A stretch of DNA of 64,000 bases from JBQTGK01 sp052400665 (GCA_052400665.1 JBQTGK010000006.1), one strand, 5' to 3'. Positions 1-9,112 are shown, numbered from the stretch's first letter. Notes: generated by a model from the sequence alone, not told the origin. Made by a program: numbers and translations.

Positions 1-149
1 ATTACAGGAGTAGCTTCTTCAACTTCTTGAGTAGCTTCTTCAGCAACTTGAGTAGTATCAGTCGTAGTCTCATCCTGAGCAACTGCATAAGATGATGCTC
101 CTAAAGTTAGCATCCCAATAACTGCTATAAATGCAAATAACTTTTTCAT
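1..149 (-). CDS. ExbB/TolQ/MotA-type proton channel protein, N-terminal fragment
   Basis: Only the first 49 codons are in the window; the gene runs off the left edge. The start is ATG at 149 (minus). The visible peptide begins MKKLFAFIAVIGML, a signal-peptide-like hydrophobic segment, followed by a low-complexity acidic/Thr region (DETTTDTTQVAEEATQEVEE). I recognise this arrangement from Bacteroidota ExbB homologues, which carry a cleavable leader and an acidic linker before the three ExbB membrane helices. The channel domain itself is not visible, so the family assignment rests on the leader pattern alone. Another secreted protein with a similar leader remains possible. Confidence 0.5.
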   Translation of the reverse strand, partial: MKKLFAFIAVIGMLTLGASSYAVAQDETTTDTTQVAEEATQEVEEATPV

Positions 150-189
150 AGTCTGTTTTTCAAATTTTAATTAACGAAATTATTTTTTA

Positions 190-236
190 CAAAATTAAAC
201 GATTGCGACCTTATAAACAACTAATTTCTTAGTTGT
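190..236 (-). promoter_or_regulatory. Possible promoter and hairpin upstream of the exbB-like gene
   Basis: Read on the minus strand, a TAATTTTG box (190-197) matches the Bacteroidota -7 consensus TAnnTTTG and lies about 40 bases before the start codon. A perfect 8-bp inverted repeat, ACAACTAA-TTTC-TTAGTTGT (217-236), covers the expected -33 position, where only a poor TTGT match exists. The hairpin could be an operator, or a weak terminator for ansA ending at 364; it has no good T-tract. Confidence 0.3.
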
Positions 237-363
237 CTGCTTATTATTATTTAAAAAGTCTTTATTTATCTGCCTTTTGAGTTCTTGCTGGAAGTGTTTT
301 ATGTAATATAGAGCTTTCTAAACAGTGCACCAAATTACAAAAAAAATGTGAAAAACAAATATT

Positions 364-1398
364 CTATTGGCTTAATTCTCCCTTTAGAGATTTATTTAAA
401 AGCAATTTGATTTGTTCGTTATTCAGCTGCTTCCCGAGTATAAACATTAGTTTTGTTATTGCAGCCTCTGTTGTAATGTCTCGTCCGCTTATAACTCCTG
501 CTTTAAGTAGCTCTATACTTGTTTCATAGAGCCCCATTTTAACACTACCTGCTGCACACTGAGTAATGTTGTATATAATAATACCCTTATTAATTGCCTT
601 TTTTATTGAATTAATAAACCATTTGTCTGTCGGGGCATTTCCGGCTCCATAACTTTCCATTACTACTCCTTTTAAATCTGGAATATTTAATATTGAATTT
701 ACTACTTGTTCTGTGATTCCAGGAAATATCTTTAAAATAGCAATATTAGTGTCAATTTTGGTCGTAATTTCAAGTTCACGGGTATGACTAGGATAATGGA
801 TTGCGGAATAATTGTAATTGATATTGATTCCTATTTTTGCCAGGTCAGGATAGTTATAGGAATAGAAAGCGTTAAAGTGTTCTGCATTGTGTTTGGTTGT
901 TCTGTTGCCTCTTAGTAATTGGTTCTCGAATACTATGCATACTTCGGGTACCATTGCCTGCCCATTTTTATATGCTGCAGCAATCTCTATTGCAGTAATT
1001 AGGTTTTCTTTACCGTCGGTTCTTAAGGTACCAATTGGTAACTGTGAGCCGGTAAATATTACAGGTTTTTGAAGGTTATCGAGCATAAAGCTTAATGCGG
1101 ATGCCGAAAAAGACATTGTATCGGTTCCATGTAATACCACAAAACCATCATATTTCTCATAGTTTTGTTTTATGAGCTCTGCTATTTTTATCCAAACAGA
1201 AGGATTTAAGTTCGATGAGTCAATAAGAGGAGTAAAAGCAATAGAATTTAGTTCATATCCAAATTCTCTTAATTCAGGAACCTGTTTTATGATGTGGTCA
1301 AAATCAAAAGGTATTAACGAGCCTGTTGAAGGATCGTTTACCATTCCAATGGTTCCACCAGTGTATATTAGTAGAATTGAAGTTTTAGGAGTTGTCAT
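364..1398 (-). CDS. ansA: Type I (cytoplasmic) L-asparaginase
   Basis: Hydrolyses L-asparagine to aspartate and ammonia. The 344-residue protein has both asparaginase signatures: YTGGTIGM near residues 12-19, with the nucleophile threonine at T16, and HGTDTM near residue 90, which supplies the Thr/Asp pair. No signal peptide is visible, which fits the cytoplasmic type I enzyme rather than the exported type II form. ATG at 1398 lies 11 bases after the tatD stop, so the two genes are probably cotranscribed. Length is normal for AnsA. A glutamyl-tRNA(Gln) amidotransferase GatD is the main alternative, but that protein is longer and normally sits next to gatE. Confidence 0.92.
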   Translation of the reverse strand: MTTPKTSILLIYTGGTIGMVNDPSTGSLIPFDFDHIIKQVPELREFGYELNSIAFTPLIDSSNLNPSVWIKIAELIKQNYEKYDGFVVLHGTDTMSFSASALSFMLDNLQKPVIFTGSQLPIGTLRTDGKENLITAIEIAAAYKNGQAMVPEVCIVFENQLLRGNRTTKHNAEHFNAFYSYNYPDLAKIGININYNYSAIHYPSHTRELEITTKIDTNIAILKIFPGITEQVVNSILNIPDLKGVVMESYGAGNAPTDKWFINSIKKAINKGIIIYNITQCAAGSVKMGLYETSIELLKAGVISGRDITTEAAITKLMFILGKQLNNEQIKLLLNKSLKGELSQ

Positions 1399-1409
1399 TT
1401 TAGAGAGAG

Positions 1410-2177
1410 TTACAGTTTGAATAATTTTTCTGCATTTCTACCTGTCTTTTCGGCTACTTCAGATAAATCTACCTGAAAAATATCTGCAATTTTGTTTGCT
1501 GTGTGCAGAATAAATGAACTTTCGTTCCTTTTGCCTCGTTTAGGAACAGGGGCCAGATAAGGTGCATCGGTCTCCAGTAATAGTTTATCTAAAGAAATTT
1601 GACTTACGGTTTTATCCAAACCCGAATTTTTAAATGTTACAATGCCGTTTATCCCCAATAGGAATCCAAGTTCAATTGCTTTTTCTGCTTGTTGCAGATT
1701 GCCCGTAAAACTATGGAATACACCTTTCAGGTTTGAGTTCTGATATTTTTCAAGGACTTCAAAAATCTCATTAAATGATTCTCTGGCATGAATCACAATT
1801 GGTAAGTTGCTTTCTAAAGCCCAGTTAATTTGTGTTTCGAATGTTATCTGTTGTTCTTTTATGTATGTTTTATCCCAATATAAATCGATGCCAATTTCAC
1901 CAATGGCACAGTATTTTTCTGTTTCAAGCCATTTTTTGCATATCGCAAGTTCTTCTTTATAGTTTTCTTTAACCGAGCTTGGGTGTAAGCCCATCATAGG
2001 AATGCAGTAGCCTGGAAAAGAGGTTACTAATTTATGCATTGCCGATATTGATTCAGAGTCGATATTTGGCAATAGAATTTTTTCTATTCCTGCTTTTTGG
2101 GATCTTTTTACGACATCGTTAATATCATCAGTAAATTCCTTGGCGTAAATATGTGAATGTGTATCGATTAGTTTCAT
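1410..2177 (-). CDS. tatD: TatD family metal-dependent hydrolase (DNase)
   Basis: A 255-residue TIM-barrel metallohydrolase of the TatD/YcfH family. Ligands for the two metal ions are in the expected order: DTHSHIY at residues 5-11, GEIGID in the middle, HARES and HSFTG, and ETDAPYLAP near the C-terminus. Members of the family are 3'-5' exonucleases or DNases; the cellular substrate of a given Bacteroidota copy is usually unknown. It is the first gene of a probable tatD-ansA pair (11-base gap). The gdhA terminator lies just upstream, so it should have its own promoter in the roughly 50 bases before 2177. Confidence 0.9.
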   Translation of the reverse strand: MKLIDTHSHIYAKEFTDDINDVVKRSQKAGIEKILLPNIDSESISAMHKLVTSFPGYCIPMMGLHPSSVKENYKEELAICKKWLETEKYCAIGEIGIDLYWDKTYIKEQQITFETQINWALESNLPIVIHARESFNEIFEVLEKYQNSNLKGVFHSFTGNLQQAEKAIELGFLLGINGIVTFKNSGLDKTVSQISLDKLLLETDAPYLAPVPKRGKRNESSFILHTANKIADIFQVDLSEVAEKTGRNAEKLFKL

Positions 2178-2228
2178 GTAGATTTAATTTTAAATCACAA
2201 ACTTAGAGAAAGGAAAAAAGATTGACAA

Positions 2229-2254
2229 AAAAAGCCGGCATTTGCCGGCTTTTT
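2229..2254 (-). terminator. Rho-independent terminator of gdhA
   Basis: A perfect 12-bp stem (AAAAAGCCGGCA / TGCCGGCTTTTT, two-base loop) lies 25 bases past the gdhA stop. On the minus strand it continues into a run of T. It separates gdhA from tatD. Confidence 0.9.
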
Positions 2255-2278
2255 ATATTTAGGCGTGATTGTATTTTC

Positions 2279-3619
2279 TTATACGCAACCTTGAGCTAGC
2301 ATAGCTTCGGCAACTTTTACAAATCCACCAACATTCGCACCTTTTACGTAGTTGATTTTTCCGTTTTCTTTACCAAAACGTACACATGTATGGTGAATAT
2401 CTTTCATGATACGACCCAATTTCTCATCAACTTCTTCAGCCGACCAGTTGTAACGCATTGAATTTTGAGACATTTCCAACCCTGACACTGCAACACCACC
2501 AGCATTAGCAGCTTTTCCAGGAGCAAATGAAGCATGCTCGATTAAATAAGTACAAGCTTCAGCAGTACAACCCATATTTGAGGTTTCTACTACAAATTTA
2601 CATCCATTTTTAACTAATTGCTTAGCGTCATCAAGGTTAAGCTCATTTTGAATAGCACATGGGAAAGCGATATCAACTTTACATTCCCAAGGTTTCTTAC
2701 CTGCGAAGAATTCAGCACCGAATTTCTCTGCATAAGGAGCAACAACATCATTGTTCGAAGCACGAAGATCCAATAAGTAATCGATCTTTTCAGCATTTAA
2801 ACCTTCTTTGTCGTAAATGTATCCGTCAGGACCAGAAACTGTAACTACTTTAGCACCTAGTTCTACAAGTTTAAGAGCAGCACCCCAGGTTACGTTACCA
2901 AAACCAGAAAGAGCAACAGTTTTGCCTTTTAAAGTTTCGTTAAGTTCAGCTAACATGTGTTGAGCGAAATAAACAGAACCAAAACCAGTAGCTTCAGGAC
3001 GAATTAATGAACCACCAAATTCAAGTCCTTTACCAGTTAATACACCTGTAAATTCGTTGCGGATTCTTTTATACTGTCCAAAAAGGTATCCAATTTCACG
3101 ACCACCTACTCCTATGTCTCCAGCAGGAACATCGGTGTTAGGACCTATGTGCTTGCAAAGCTCAGTCATAAAGCTTTGGCAAAAACGCATAATTTCATTG
3201 TCAGATCTTCCTTTTGCATTAAAGTCAGAACCTCCTTTACCACCACCCATTGGAAGTGTAGTTAAAGAGTTTTTGAACGTTTGCTCGAAACCTAAAAATT
3301 TCAATGCACTTAATGTTACCGATGGGTGAAAACGTAGTCCACCTTTATATGGTCCGATAGCACTATTGAATTCAACTCGGTATCCACGGTTGATTTCAAC
3401 TTCTCCGTTATCGTTGATCCATGGAACTCGGAACATAATTGTACGTTCTGGTTCACACATTTTATCAAGAATTTTAGCAGCCTTATATTTAGGATTTGCA
3501 TCATAGGTTTCCCAAATTGTTTCTACTACTTCTTGTACTGCCTGATGGAATTCTGCTTCACCCGGAGTCTTGGCCTTAAGGCCATCCATGAATTCATTAA
3601 TCTTTGCTTCCATATCCAA
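2279..3619 (-). CDS. gdhA: NADP-type glutamate dehydrogenase (hexameric, ~446 aa class)
   Basis: Interconverts 2-oxoglutarate plus ammonia and glutamate. Length and order match the bacterial 450-residue NADP-dependent class: GGLRFHPSV, the glycine-rich lysine motif PMGGGKGGSDF, the catalytic aspartate motif PAGDIGVGGREIGYL, then a Rossmann region (LSGFGNVTWGAA). The C-terminal EMSQNSMRYNWSAEEVD segment is typical of this class. It stands alone between a clear promoter and a strong terminator. It could assimilate the ammonia released by the lysine operon, which is inference from proximity only. Confidence 0.95.
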   Translation of the reverse strand: MDMEAKINEFMDGLKAKTPGEAEFHQAVQEVVETIWETYDANPKYKAAKILDKMCEPERTIMFRVPWINDNGEVEINRGYRVEFNSAIGPYKGGLRFHPSVTLSALKFLGFEQTFKNSLTTLPMGGGKGGSDFNAKGRSDNEIMRFCQSFMTELCKHIGPNTDVPAGDIGVGGREIGYLFGQYKRIRNEFTGVLTGKGLEFGGSLIRPEATGFGSVYFAQHMLAELNETLKGKTVALSGFGNVTWGAALKLVELGAKVVTVSGPDGYIYDKEGLNAEKIDYLLDLRASNNDVVAPYAEKFGAEFFAGKKPWECKVDIAFPCAIQNELNLDDAKQLVKNGCKFVVETSNMGCTAEACTYLIEHASFAPGKAANAGGVAVSGLEMSQNSMRYNWSAEEVDEKLGRIMKDIHHTCVRFGKENGKINYVKGANVGGFVKVAEAMLAQGCV

Positions 3620-3674
3620 ACTATGTTATGAAATTAAATTTGTTTGTTGTGTTTTTATTATTAGTTCTTGATTT

Positions 3675-3704
3675 CAAATGTAGGCAAATTTTCATAATCA
3701 CAAA
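3675..3704 (-). promoter_or_regulatory. Promoter of gdhA, Bacteroidota sigma type
   Basis: On the minus strand the sequence reads TTTG (3704-3701), 18 bases, then TACATTTG (3682-3675). This is a near-perfect match to the Bacteroidota primary-sigma consensus TTTG-N19-TAnnTTTG. Transcription would begin around 3668, leaving a leader of about 50 bases. Confidence 0.65.
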
Positions 3705-3818
3705 TTAAAAGTCGATTTTTTTTACAACGTTTTCGTTATTTGTAAAGCATTAATAATTAGTGGTTTGAATTGGCTTTAGATCTGCTCTACAACATGAATC
3801 GATAAAAAATGGTAAAAT

Positions 3819-4922
3819 TTATGAATTTAGGGAGTAAATTTTGCCCGGATGTGACCTAACAATGCCATCAAATTCTAATTTTAAGAGTAGAGATGAAACC
3901 TTACTCATGGGAAAAGAAGTTCCAATGCAAAGTAGATCGATTGGGGTTTTTCCTTCCTTTTTTAAATAATTAACAATTTTCTCTTCTTCTGTTGATAATT
4001 CAACAAATAGCTTTGTTTGTATTTCTTTTATTTTTTCGCTACCGTCTTTCCATCCTAAAATATATTCCAAATCTTTTATGCTTTCGATTAAATTTGCCTG
4101 ATTTGTTTTGATTAGATGATTGCAGCCCATGGAGAATTTATCGCCTACTCGTCCTGGAAATGCAAATACATCGCGATTATATGAGTTGGCAATATTGGCT
4201 GTTACAAGTGATCCGCCTTTAATAGCCGACTCGATAACTATTGTAGCGTCCGACATTCCTGCAATTATTCTGTTTCGTCGTACAAAATGTTTGGGATCGA
4301 ACTTGCTTTTAGATGTAAACTCACTGATTAATGCTCCGCGGTGTATTATATCTGCAGCATGTTGCTTGTGTTGGGCTGGATACATTTGATGAAATCCATG
4401 TCCGATCACGGCTATGGTTGGAAGTGTGTTTTTAAGTGCGGCTTTGTGCGCGCAAATGTCGATTCCATAAGCAAGGCCGCTGGTGATTGTAGTTTTAATT
4501 TTCTTGTGAGACAAATCTGCAATAAGCTGATTACACAATTCGCGTCCGTTTTCGGTAGCATTTCGTGTTCCTACAATACTAATATTGCGTGTAGTGTTAA
4601 AATCGGCATTCCCTTTATAGTATAAGGTGCAAGGAGAATCGAAGCAGTTTAATAGTCTTTGCGGATAATTGTCATCTAAATAGGAGCAAATGTTAATGTT
4701 GTTATCTACAATGAATTTTAATTCTTCTTCGGCCTGTATTAATGCCGATTGTCGATCGAGTTTATCTGTTACAACTTTTCCGATGCCTGGAATTTTTAAC
4801 AAATTATTCTTATTTTCTTTAAAGAATCCTTCCAGGCCACCAGTGTAGGCTATAACTTTTTTAATATTAACAGGACCTAAGCCTGTAATAAAACTAAGGG
4901 CAACTTTATAAATTGTTTCCAT
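3819..4922 (-). CDS. dprA: DNA processing protein DprA (Smf)
   Basis: DprA binds incoming single-stranded DNA during natural transformation and loads RecA. The 367-residue protein has three parts: an N-terminal helix-hairpin-helix region (about residues 9-50, ending KIPGIGK), the Rossmann-like DprA domain (about 75-290, with SIVGTRNATENG, TSGLAYGID and AFPGRVGDKFSMGCN), and a C-terminal winged-helix domain (about 310-365). The usual GHGLD motif reads GHGFHQMYP here. It follows an outer-membrane protein gene by 46 bases on the same strand. No other competence gene is visible in the window. Confidence 0.93.
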   Translation of the reverse strand: METIYKVALSFITGLGPVNIKKVIAYTGGLEGFFKENKNNLLKIPGIGKVVTDKLDRQSALIQAEEELKFIVDNNINICSYLDDNYPQRLLNCFDSPCTLYYKGNADFNTTRNISIVGTRNATENGRELCNQLIADLSHKKIKTTITSGLAYGIDICAHKAALKNTLPTIAVIGHGFHQMYPAQHKQHAADIIHRGALISEFTSKSKFDPKHFVRRNRIIAGMSDATIVIESAIKGGSLVTANIANSYNRDVFAFPGRVGDKFSMGCNHLIKTNQANLIESIKDLEYILGWKDGSEKIKEIQTKLFVELSTEEEKIVNYLKKEGKTPIDLLCIGTSFPMSKVSSLLLKLEFDGIVRSHPGKIYSLNS

Positions 4923-4968
4923 ACATTATAAATGGTAAATAAGGTCTGGAAATGAATTTACAAAATAT

Positions 4969-5559
4969 CTATAAAGTAAACGTAGTTCCGATGGTAAAAA
5001 ATCCTGCATTAGCCCAGCCAAGTTCCGAAAATATTCCAAACTGATTTGTAAAATAATATCTTGATCCTAAGATAATTCCCAGATCTAGAAGCAGATTGTT
5101 TTTATTTTTACTTGAGTATACTGGGTTTAAACTCGAATTGGCTTGTAAGGATTCAAATTTTTTATTTTCAAGAGAAAGTCCTGTTTTTATACTTGTGTAG
5201 ATTTGTATGTCAGCTCCCGGTGAAATATTCATTTGTGCCAAGCTTTCGTTTAGTTCATAAGTTAAGGATGCACCTATTCGGTAGTAATTGTATTTTGCTT
5301 CGTTTTGACCAAAGTTGTATTCATGCTTCTGTCCTGTGTATCCAATATATGCACCTATGCTAAAGTTATCTTGCCATTCTTTTTCTAACTGTATTAATAA
5401 GGACGGATTGTTAGTAACATCTGAACCTGAAAAATTGTGGTCGAATTTACCGTACTTTCCTAAGGGAATACCTATGTTTAGTTTTAAATTTTTCGTTTGT
5501 GCAAGAGAAGAAAAAGACAGTACTGATAATAGTACTAGAGCAAGAGTTCTTAATTTCAT
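4969..5559 (-). CDS. Outer-membrane beta-barrel protein, function unknown
   Basis: The 196-residue protein has a clear signal peptide (MKLRTLALVLLSVLSFSSLAQ, with cleavage likely after the Ala-Gln region). After it come alternating hydrophobic/polar strands of beta-barrel type, for example NFSIGAYIGYTGQ and YYRIGASLTYEL, and the chain ends in an aromatic/hydrophobic strand (FFTIGTTFTL). This matches the small porin-like barrel superfamily that is abundant in Bacteroidota. No specific function can be read from it. It lies directly upstream of dprA, 46 bases apart, perhaps in one transcript; a functional link to DNA uptake is speculative. Confidence 0.75.
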   Translation of the reverse strand: MKLRTLALVLLSVLSFSSLAQTKNLKLNIGIPLGKYGKFDHNFSGSDVTNNPSLLIQLEKEWQDNFSIGAYIGYTGQKHEYNFGQNEAKYNYYRIGASLTYELNESLAQMNISPGADIQIYTSIKTGLSLENKKFESLQANSSLNPVYSSKNKNNLLLDLGIILGSRYYFTNQFGIFSELGWANAGFFTIGTTFTL

Positions 5560-5616
5560 ATTGTAGATATTAGTGTGTAATTGGATAAGGTTTATACCTT
5601 ATGTATAACTCCTTAA

Positions 5617-6084
5617 TTAATGCTTTTTTATTGTGCTAAGATGTTGTAGTGAATTTGTTATTTTTTTAACATCTTTTTTTGCTAAGGCCGATAAGCAGAT
5701 AGGAGGATATTTTGCAATTCCATTTTTTGTTTGCTGAAATAGAATAAGTTCGGGTTTAAGTCCCATAATTTTTGAATTGATTTCGAAATAAGCAAAACTG
5801 CTTTTAGGAATTTCGATCGATTTGAAGTTTTCGTGAAAAGGATGAAGGGGGTAATATCTGAGAATAATTTTGTTATCAGATACCTTATAAATAATATAAT
5901 TAAGGCTTAGGCTTAACGAAATAATAATGGCAGCTACAAATACTGCACTCATTAACCCAATAACAATGTATTGATTATCGATATCTAAATATAAAAATAG
6001 AACAATTGCTGCTAGGTAAAGAAATGTAAACAAGTAATAAGCAAACTTAATCCAGGCAGCTTTGTTTTGATTGTTAATTGTCAT
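5617..6084 (-). CDS. Hypothetical membrane protein with PH-like C-terminal domain
   Basis: I take the start at ATG 6084 (MTINNQNKAAW, 155 residues). An upstream in-frame start at 6138 would add 18 residues with no recognisable role. Two adjacent membrane helices (about residues 12-55) form a hairpin. A soluble region of strands follows (IIYKVSDNKIILRYYPL and IEIPKSSFAYFEI), resembling the small bacterial PH domain seen in YdbS/YcxB-type membrane proteins. I do not recognise the family and assign no function. It stands alone; apt is divergently oriented. Confidence 0.6.
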   Translation of the reverse strand: MTINNQNKAAWIKFAYYLFTFLYLAAIVLFLYLDIDNQYIVIGLMSAVFVAAIIISLSLSLNYIIYKVSDNKIILRYYPLHPFHENFKSIEIPKSSFAYFEINSKIMGLKPELILFQQTKNGIAKYPPICLSALAKKDVKKITNSLQHLSTIKKH

Positions 6085-6396
6085 GATATTTGAATATTTT
6101 GTTTGATCAAAGGTAAAAACTAATCTAGAGTTGAACAACGATTATTTTATTTGAGCTTGTCGATTCGCATAAATAATTGAGTTGTCAGTAAAAAGAGTTT
6201 GATATTTTCACAATTAATAATTGTTATTTGTTTTGACTTTCCTATTTTTACCCGGAATTATCCCACACTTAGATCAAGTAAATATTTTTGAATAATTAGT
6301 GATGAGGGGGTGAACGTTCCACTTCTTCCGGCTTGTTGTGTTTTATTAACAAGTTTGAAGGTTTAGGAATTTAGTCTCTCAGAAAAAGAAAATTAG

Positions 6397-6927
6397 ATGG
6401 AAGCAAGACTTCAGGAAGCAAAAAATTCGATAAGAGATGTTATTGATTTTCCCAAAGAGGGAATTGTATTTAAGGATATCACTACGATGTTGAAAGATGA
6501 GAAACATCTTGCAACTTTAGTTGATTCTCTTTACGATCAATATAAAGACAAAGGAATTACTAAGGTAGTTGGTTTAGAAAGCCGTGGCTTTATTTTAGGA
6601 ACTGTTTTGGCCTATAAATTGGGAGCAGGATTTGTTCCGGTTCGTAAGCCAGGAAAGTTACCTGCACCTACTTATTCTGAGAAATATTCTTTAGAATACG
6701 GAGAAGATGAAATTTTTATTCATCAGGATGCTTTAGATAGAGAAGATGTGGTTTTGTTACACGACGATTTGTTAGCAACAGGTGGTACGGCAAAAGCAAC
6801 AATTAATTTGTTGGATCGTTTTGCTGTTAAGAATGTATACTTAAATTTTTTAGTGGAATTAGACTTTCTGAACGGTCGTGATAAACTGGCGACTAAGTAT
6901 GATGTTGATTCTTTGTTTCACTTTTAA
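6397..6927 (+). CDS. apt: Adenine phosphoribosyltransferase
   Basis: Salvages adenine with PRPP to give AMP and pyrophosphate. The 176-residue length is normal. The protein starts with the family pattern IRDVIDFPKEGIVFKDIT, has VVGLESRGFILG in the middle, and carries the PRPP-binding loop VVLLHDDLLATGGTA near residue 127. The gene is monocistronic, with a 258-base leader/promoter region and a hairpin terminator. The leader contains small inverted repeats (GAACGTTC near 6313; CTTGTT/AACAAG at 6332-6353), but nothing I can assign to a riboswitch. Confidence 0.95.
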   Translation: MEARLQEAKNSIRDVIDFPKEGIVFKDITTMLKDEKHLATLVDSLYDQYKDKGITKVVGLESRGFILGTVLAYKLGAGFVPVRKPGKLPAPTYSEKYSLEYGEDEIFIHQDALDREDVVLLHDDLLATGGTAKATINLLDRFAVKNVYLNFLVELDFLNGRDKLATKYDVDSLFHF

Positions 6928-6948
6928 TTAAAGTATGAACTGTTTAAT

Positions 6949-6990
6949 CGGGTTATCAATACCAATTATGGTTTTTTGATAACCTGTTTT
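6949..6990 (+). terminator. Terminator of apt
   Basis: A stem of 9 perfect pairs (GGTTATCAA 6951-6959 / TTGATAACC 6976-6984), extendable by a G-T and a C-G pair, is followed by TGTTTT. It lies 22 bases after the apt stop. Confidence 0.6.
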
Positions 6991-7030
6991 GTGCTATTCC
7001 TGTTTTTCATTCTTGTAAAATTTAAGTTAG

Positions 7031-8257
7031 ATGAAATATTCTATTTCTAAATCTGGTAAAGTTATTGAAGGAAGAGTTGTATTGCCTTCTTCGAAAAGTA
7101 TTTCGAATAGAGTACAAATAATTAATGCATTAAGCAATAGTTTTGAGCCAATTAAGAATTTATCGGATTGTGATGACTCGAAAGCGATGCAGAATATTCT
7201 TTTTTCGAATACCAATACTTTTGATGTTGGGCATGCTGGAACCACAATGCGATTTTTAACTGCTTATCTTTCTAAAATTGTTGGAGAGTGGACATTAACT
7301 GGTTCGCATCGAATGAAAGAAAGACCCATTGGTGTTTTGGTTGATGCTTTAAATTCTATTGGGGCACAAATTTCATATTTAGAGAAGGATGGATATCCTC
7401 CGCTTAGAATTTTTGGTTCGAATATTACAGGTAAAGAGGTAGAATTACAAGGCGATACGAGTTCGCAATATATATCAGCATTGCTCTTAATAGCACCTAC
7501 TTTAGAAAATGGCCTGACAATAAAATTGAAAGGAAAAATTGTTTCGCGTTCCTATATAGAAATGACTCTGAAAATAATGGAAGAGTTTGGGGTAAAATCG
7601 GAATTTAAAGGACAGGAAATATTTGTGGCAAATCAAGCCTATAAATGCATTCCTTATACCGTAGAGGGAGATTGGTCGGGAGCCTCGTACTGGTGGTCTT
7701 TTATGGCTTTGGCCGAAGAAGGAAAATTGTATTTGGATGGATTGAAAAAACATAGTTTTCAGGGAGATTCGGGATTGGTTCCGGTTTTCGAAAAATTGGG
7801 TGTGAAAACTCAGCTTTCCAAACGTGGTATGTTTATCGAGAAAGTTTCAACAGATTGTAAAAAATTGAAATTTGATTTTAATCAGATGCCCGATTTAGCT
7901 CAGACTTTCGCAGTTTGTGCTTGTTTAAAAAATATTCCATTCCACTTTACAGGATTAGAGACTCTTAAAATTAAAGAAACCGATAGGATTTTTGCATTAA
8001 TTACCGAGCTAGCGAAGTTGGGGTATGTATTAAGTGAGCCGGCGCAGGGAGAATTGGCCTGGAATGGGGAACGAAAACAAGAAGATGAAAATGTGGTGAT
8101 TGATACCTATCATGATCATAGAATGGCATTGGCATTTGCTCCTGTGGCTATGCTTAGGGCTAATGTTGTAATCGACACTCCTGATGTAGTTAATAAATCA
8201 TACCCAAATTTTTGGGCGCAACTAAAAGAATTGGGCTTTACTGTTGAAGTAAAATAA
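7031..8257 (+). CDS. aroA: 3-phosphoshikimate 1-carboxyvinyltransferase (EPSP synthase)
   Basis: Shikimate-pathway enzyme that joins shikimate 3-phosphate and phosphoenolpyruvate. The 408-residue protein has LPSSKSISNR near residue 18, HAGTTMRFL (a Bacteroidota variant of the usual NAGTAMR), GDTSSQYISALLL, KETDRI and the C-terminal HDHRMALAFAP. Length is slightly below the 427-residue E. coli enzyme, as is common in this phylum. The gene stands alone, with apt upstream behind its own terminator. I see no other aro gene in the window. Confidence 0.95.
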   Translation: MKYSISKSGKVIEGRVVLPSSKSISNRVQIINALSNSFEPIKNLSDCDDSKAMQNILFSNTNTFDVGHAGTTMRFLTAYLSKIVGEWTLTGSHRMKERPIGVLVDALNSIGAQISYLEKDGYPPLRIFGSNITGKEVELQGDTSSQYISALLLIAPTLENGLTIKLKGKIVSRSYIEMTLKIMEEFGVKSEFKGQEIFVANQAYKCIPYTVEGDWSGASYWWSFMALAEEGKLYLDGLKKHSFQGDSGLVPVFEKLGVKTQLSKRGMFIEKVSTDCKKLKFDFNQMPDLAQTFAVCACLKNIPFHFTGLETLKIKETDRIFALITELAKLGYVLSEPAQGELAWNGERKQEDENVVIDTYHDHRMALAFAPVAMLRANVVIDTPDVVNKSYPNFWAQLKELGFTVEVK

Positions 8258-8282
8258 TTCTGATAAAGATATTCTGTAGTAA

Positions 8283-8334
8283 ATCAAAGGGTAATTATTT
8301 ACATTTTGTAAGTTAGTTACCCTTTGATATTTTT
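8283..8334 (+). terminator. Terminator of aroA
   Basis: A perfect 12-bp stem (ATCAAAGGGTAA 8283-8294 / TTACCCTTTGAT 8317-8328) with a 22-base loop is followed by a T-rich tract. It faces the deoD terminator a few bases away, so the two convergent genes are insulated separately. Confidence 0.75.
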
Positions 8335-8337
8335 TAC

Positions 8338-8371
8338 AAAAAAAAAGAGGAACCTCGAAAAGTTCCTCTTT
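8338..8371 (-). terminator. Terminator of deoD
   Basis: A 10-bp stem (AAAGAGGAAC 8344-8353 / GTTCCTCTTT 8362-8371) with an 8-base loop. Read on the minus strand it ends in a long T-run (A-run 8338-8346 on the plus strand), 25 bases past the deoD stop. Confidence 0.9.
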
Positions 8372-8395
8372 ATAATAATGTGTAATATTTTAAGC

Positions 8396-9112
8396 TTATT
8401 GCTTAATAGCAGTCTCTAAACCAATTTTAATCATGGTATGAAGAGTCGTTTGTCGCTCTTCTGCGCTAGTTGCTTCTCCTGTTAAAATATGATCGCTAAC
8501 TGTAAGAATAGCTAATGCTTTTGCTTTATTTCTTGCTGCAATTGTATATAGTGCAGTTGCTTCCATTTCTACAGCTAAAACTCCATAGTCGGCCCAAATT
8601 TTAAATGGTTCAGGATTATTGTCAAGATCATGGTAAAAGATATCAGAAGTTAAAGTACTTCCCACTTTAATGTTTACACCTTGTTCTTCAGCGGCTTTGT
8701 GAGCATCAGTTAATAAGCCAAAATTAGCACATGGAGCATAATCCATACCTCTAAAAAGATTTTTGTTAATGCCGGAATCGGTACATGAAGTCATTGCTAA
8801 AATTACGTCGCGTACGTGTACATCATCGTTAAAAGAACCACAAGTTCCAATACGAATTAGATTTTTTACGCCATATTGAGTAATTAATTCATGAGTGTAA
8901 ATTGAAATGGAAGGAACTCCCATTCCTGTACCTTGAACCGAAATTCTTTTTCCTTTGTAAGTACCTGTAAAACCAAGCATGTTTCTTACCTTATTGTAAC
9001 ATACTACATCTTCAAGAAAATTGTCTGCAATATATTTTGCTCTTAAAGGATCTCCTGGCAATAGAATGGTTTCGGCAATATCGCCCATTTTAGCTTCGTT
9101 GTGTGCGCTCAT
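8396..9112 (-). CDS. deoD: Purine-nucleoside phosphorylase, DeoD type
   Basis: Phosphorolysis of purine (deoxy)nucleosides to base and (deoxy)ribose 1-phosphate. The 238-residue chain matches the hexameric DeoD family over its whole length. Visible motifs are the phosphate-site region LPGDPLRAKYI, GTGMGVPSISIY, RIGTCGSF, the ribose-binding EMEATALY, and TVSDHI with the catalytic Asp. These motifs distinguish it from uridine phosphorylase, the nearest relative. It probably cooperates with Apt in purine salvage. The upstream region shows a TATCTTTA -7-like box on the minus strand near 9139-9146, without a convincing -33 partner. Confidence 0.93.
   Translation of the reverse strand: MSAHNEAKMGDIAETILLPGDPLRAKYIADNFLEDVVCYNKVRNMLGFTGTYKGKRISVQGTGMGVPSISIYTHELITQYGVKNLIRIGTCGSFNDDVHVRDVILAMTSCTDSGINKNLFRGMDYAPCANFGLLTDAHKAAEEQGVNIKVGSTLTSDIFYHDLDNNPEPFKIWADYGVLAVEMEATALYTIAARNKAKALAILTVSDHILTGEATSAEERQTTLHTMIKIGLETAIKQ

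Noticed and set aside
6139..6396. A purine riboswitch or small stable RNA in the apt leader
   Set aside because: Only short inverted repeats are visible; none of the conserved purine-aptamer, SRP or 6S motifs could be found.
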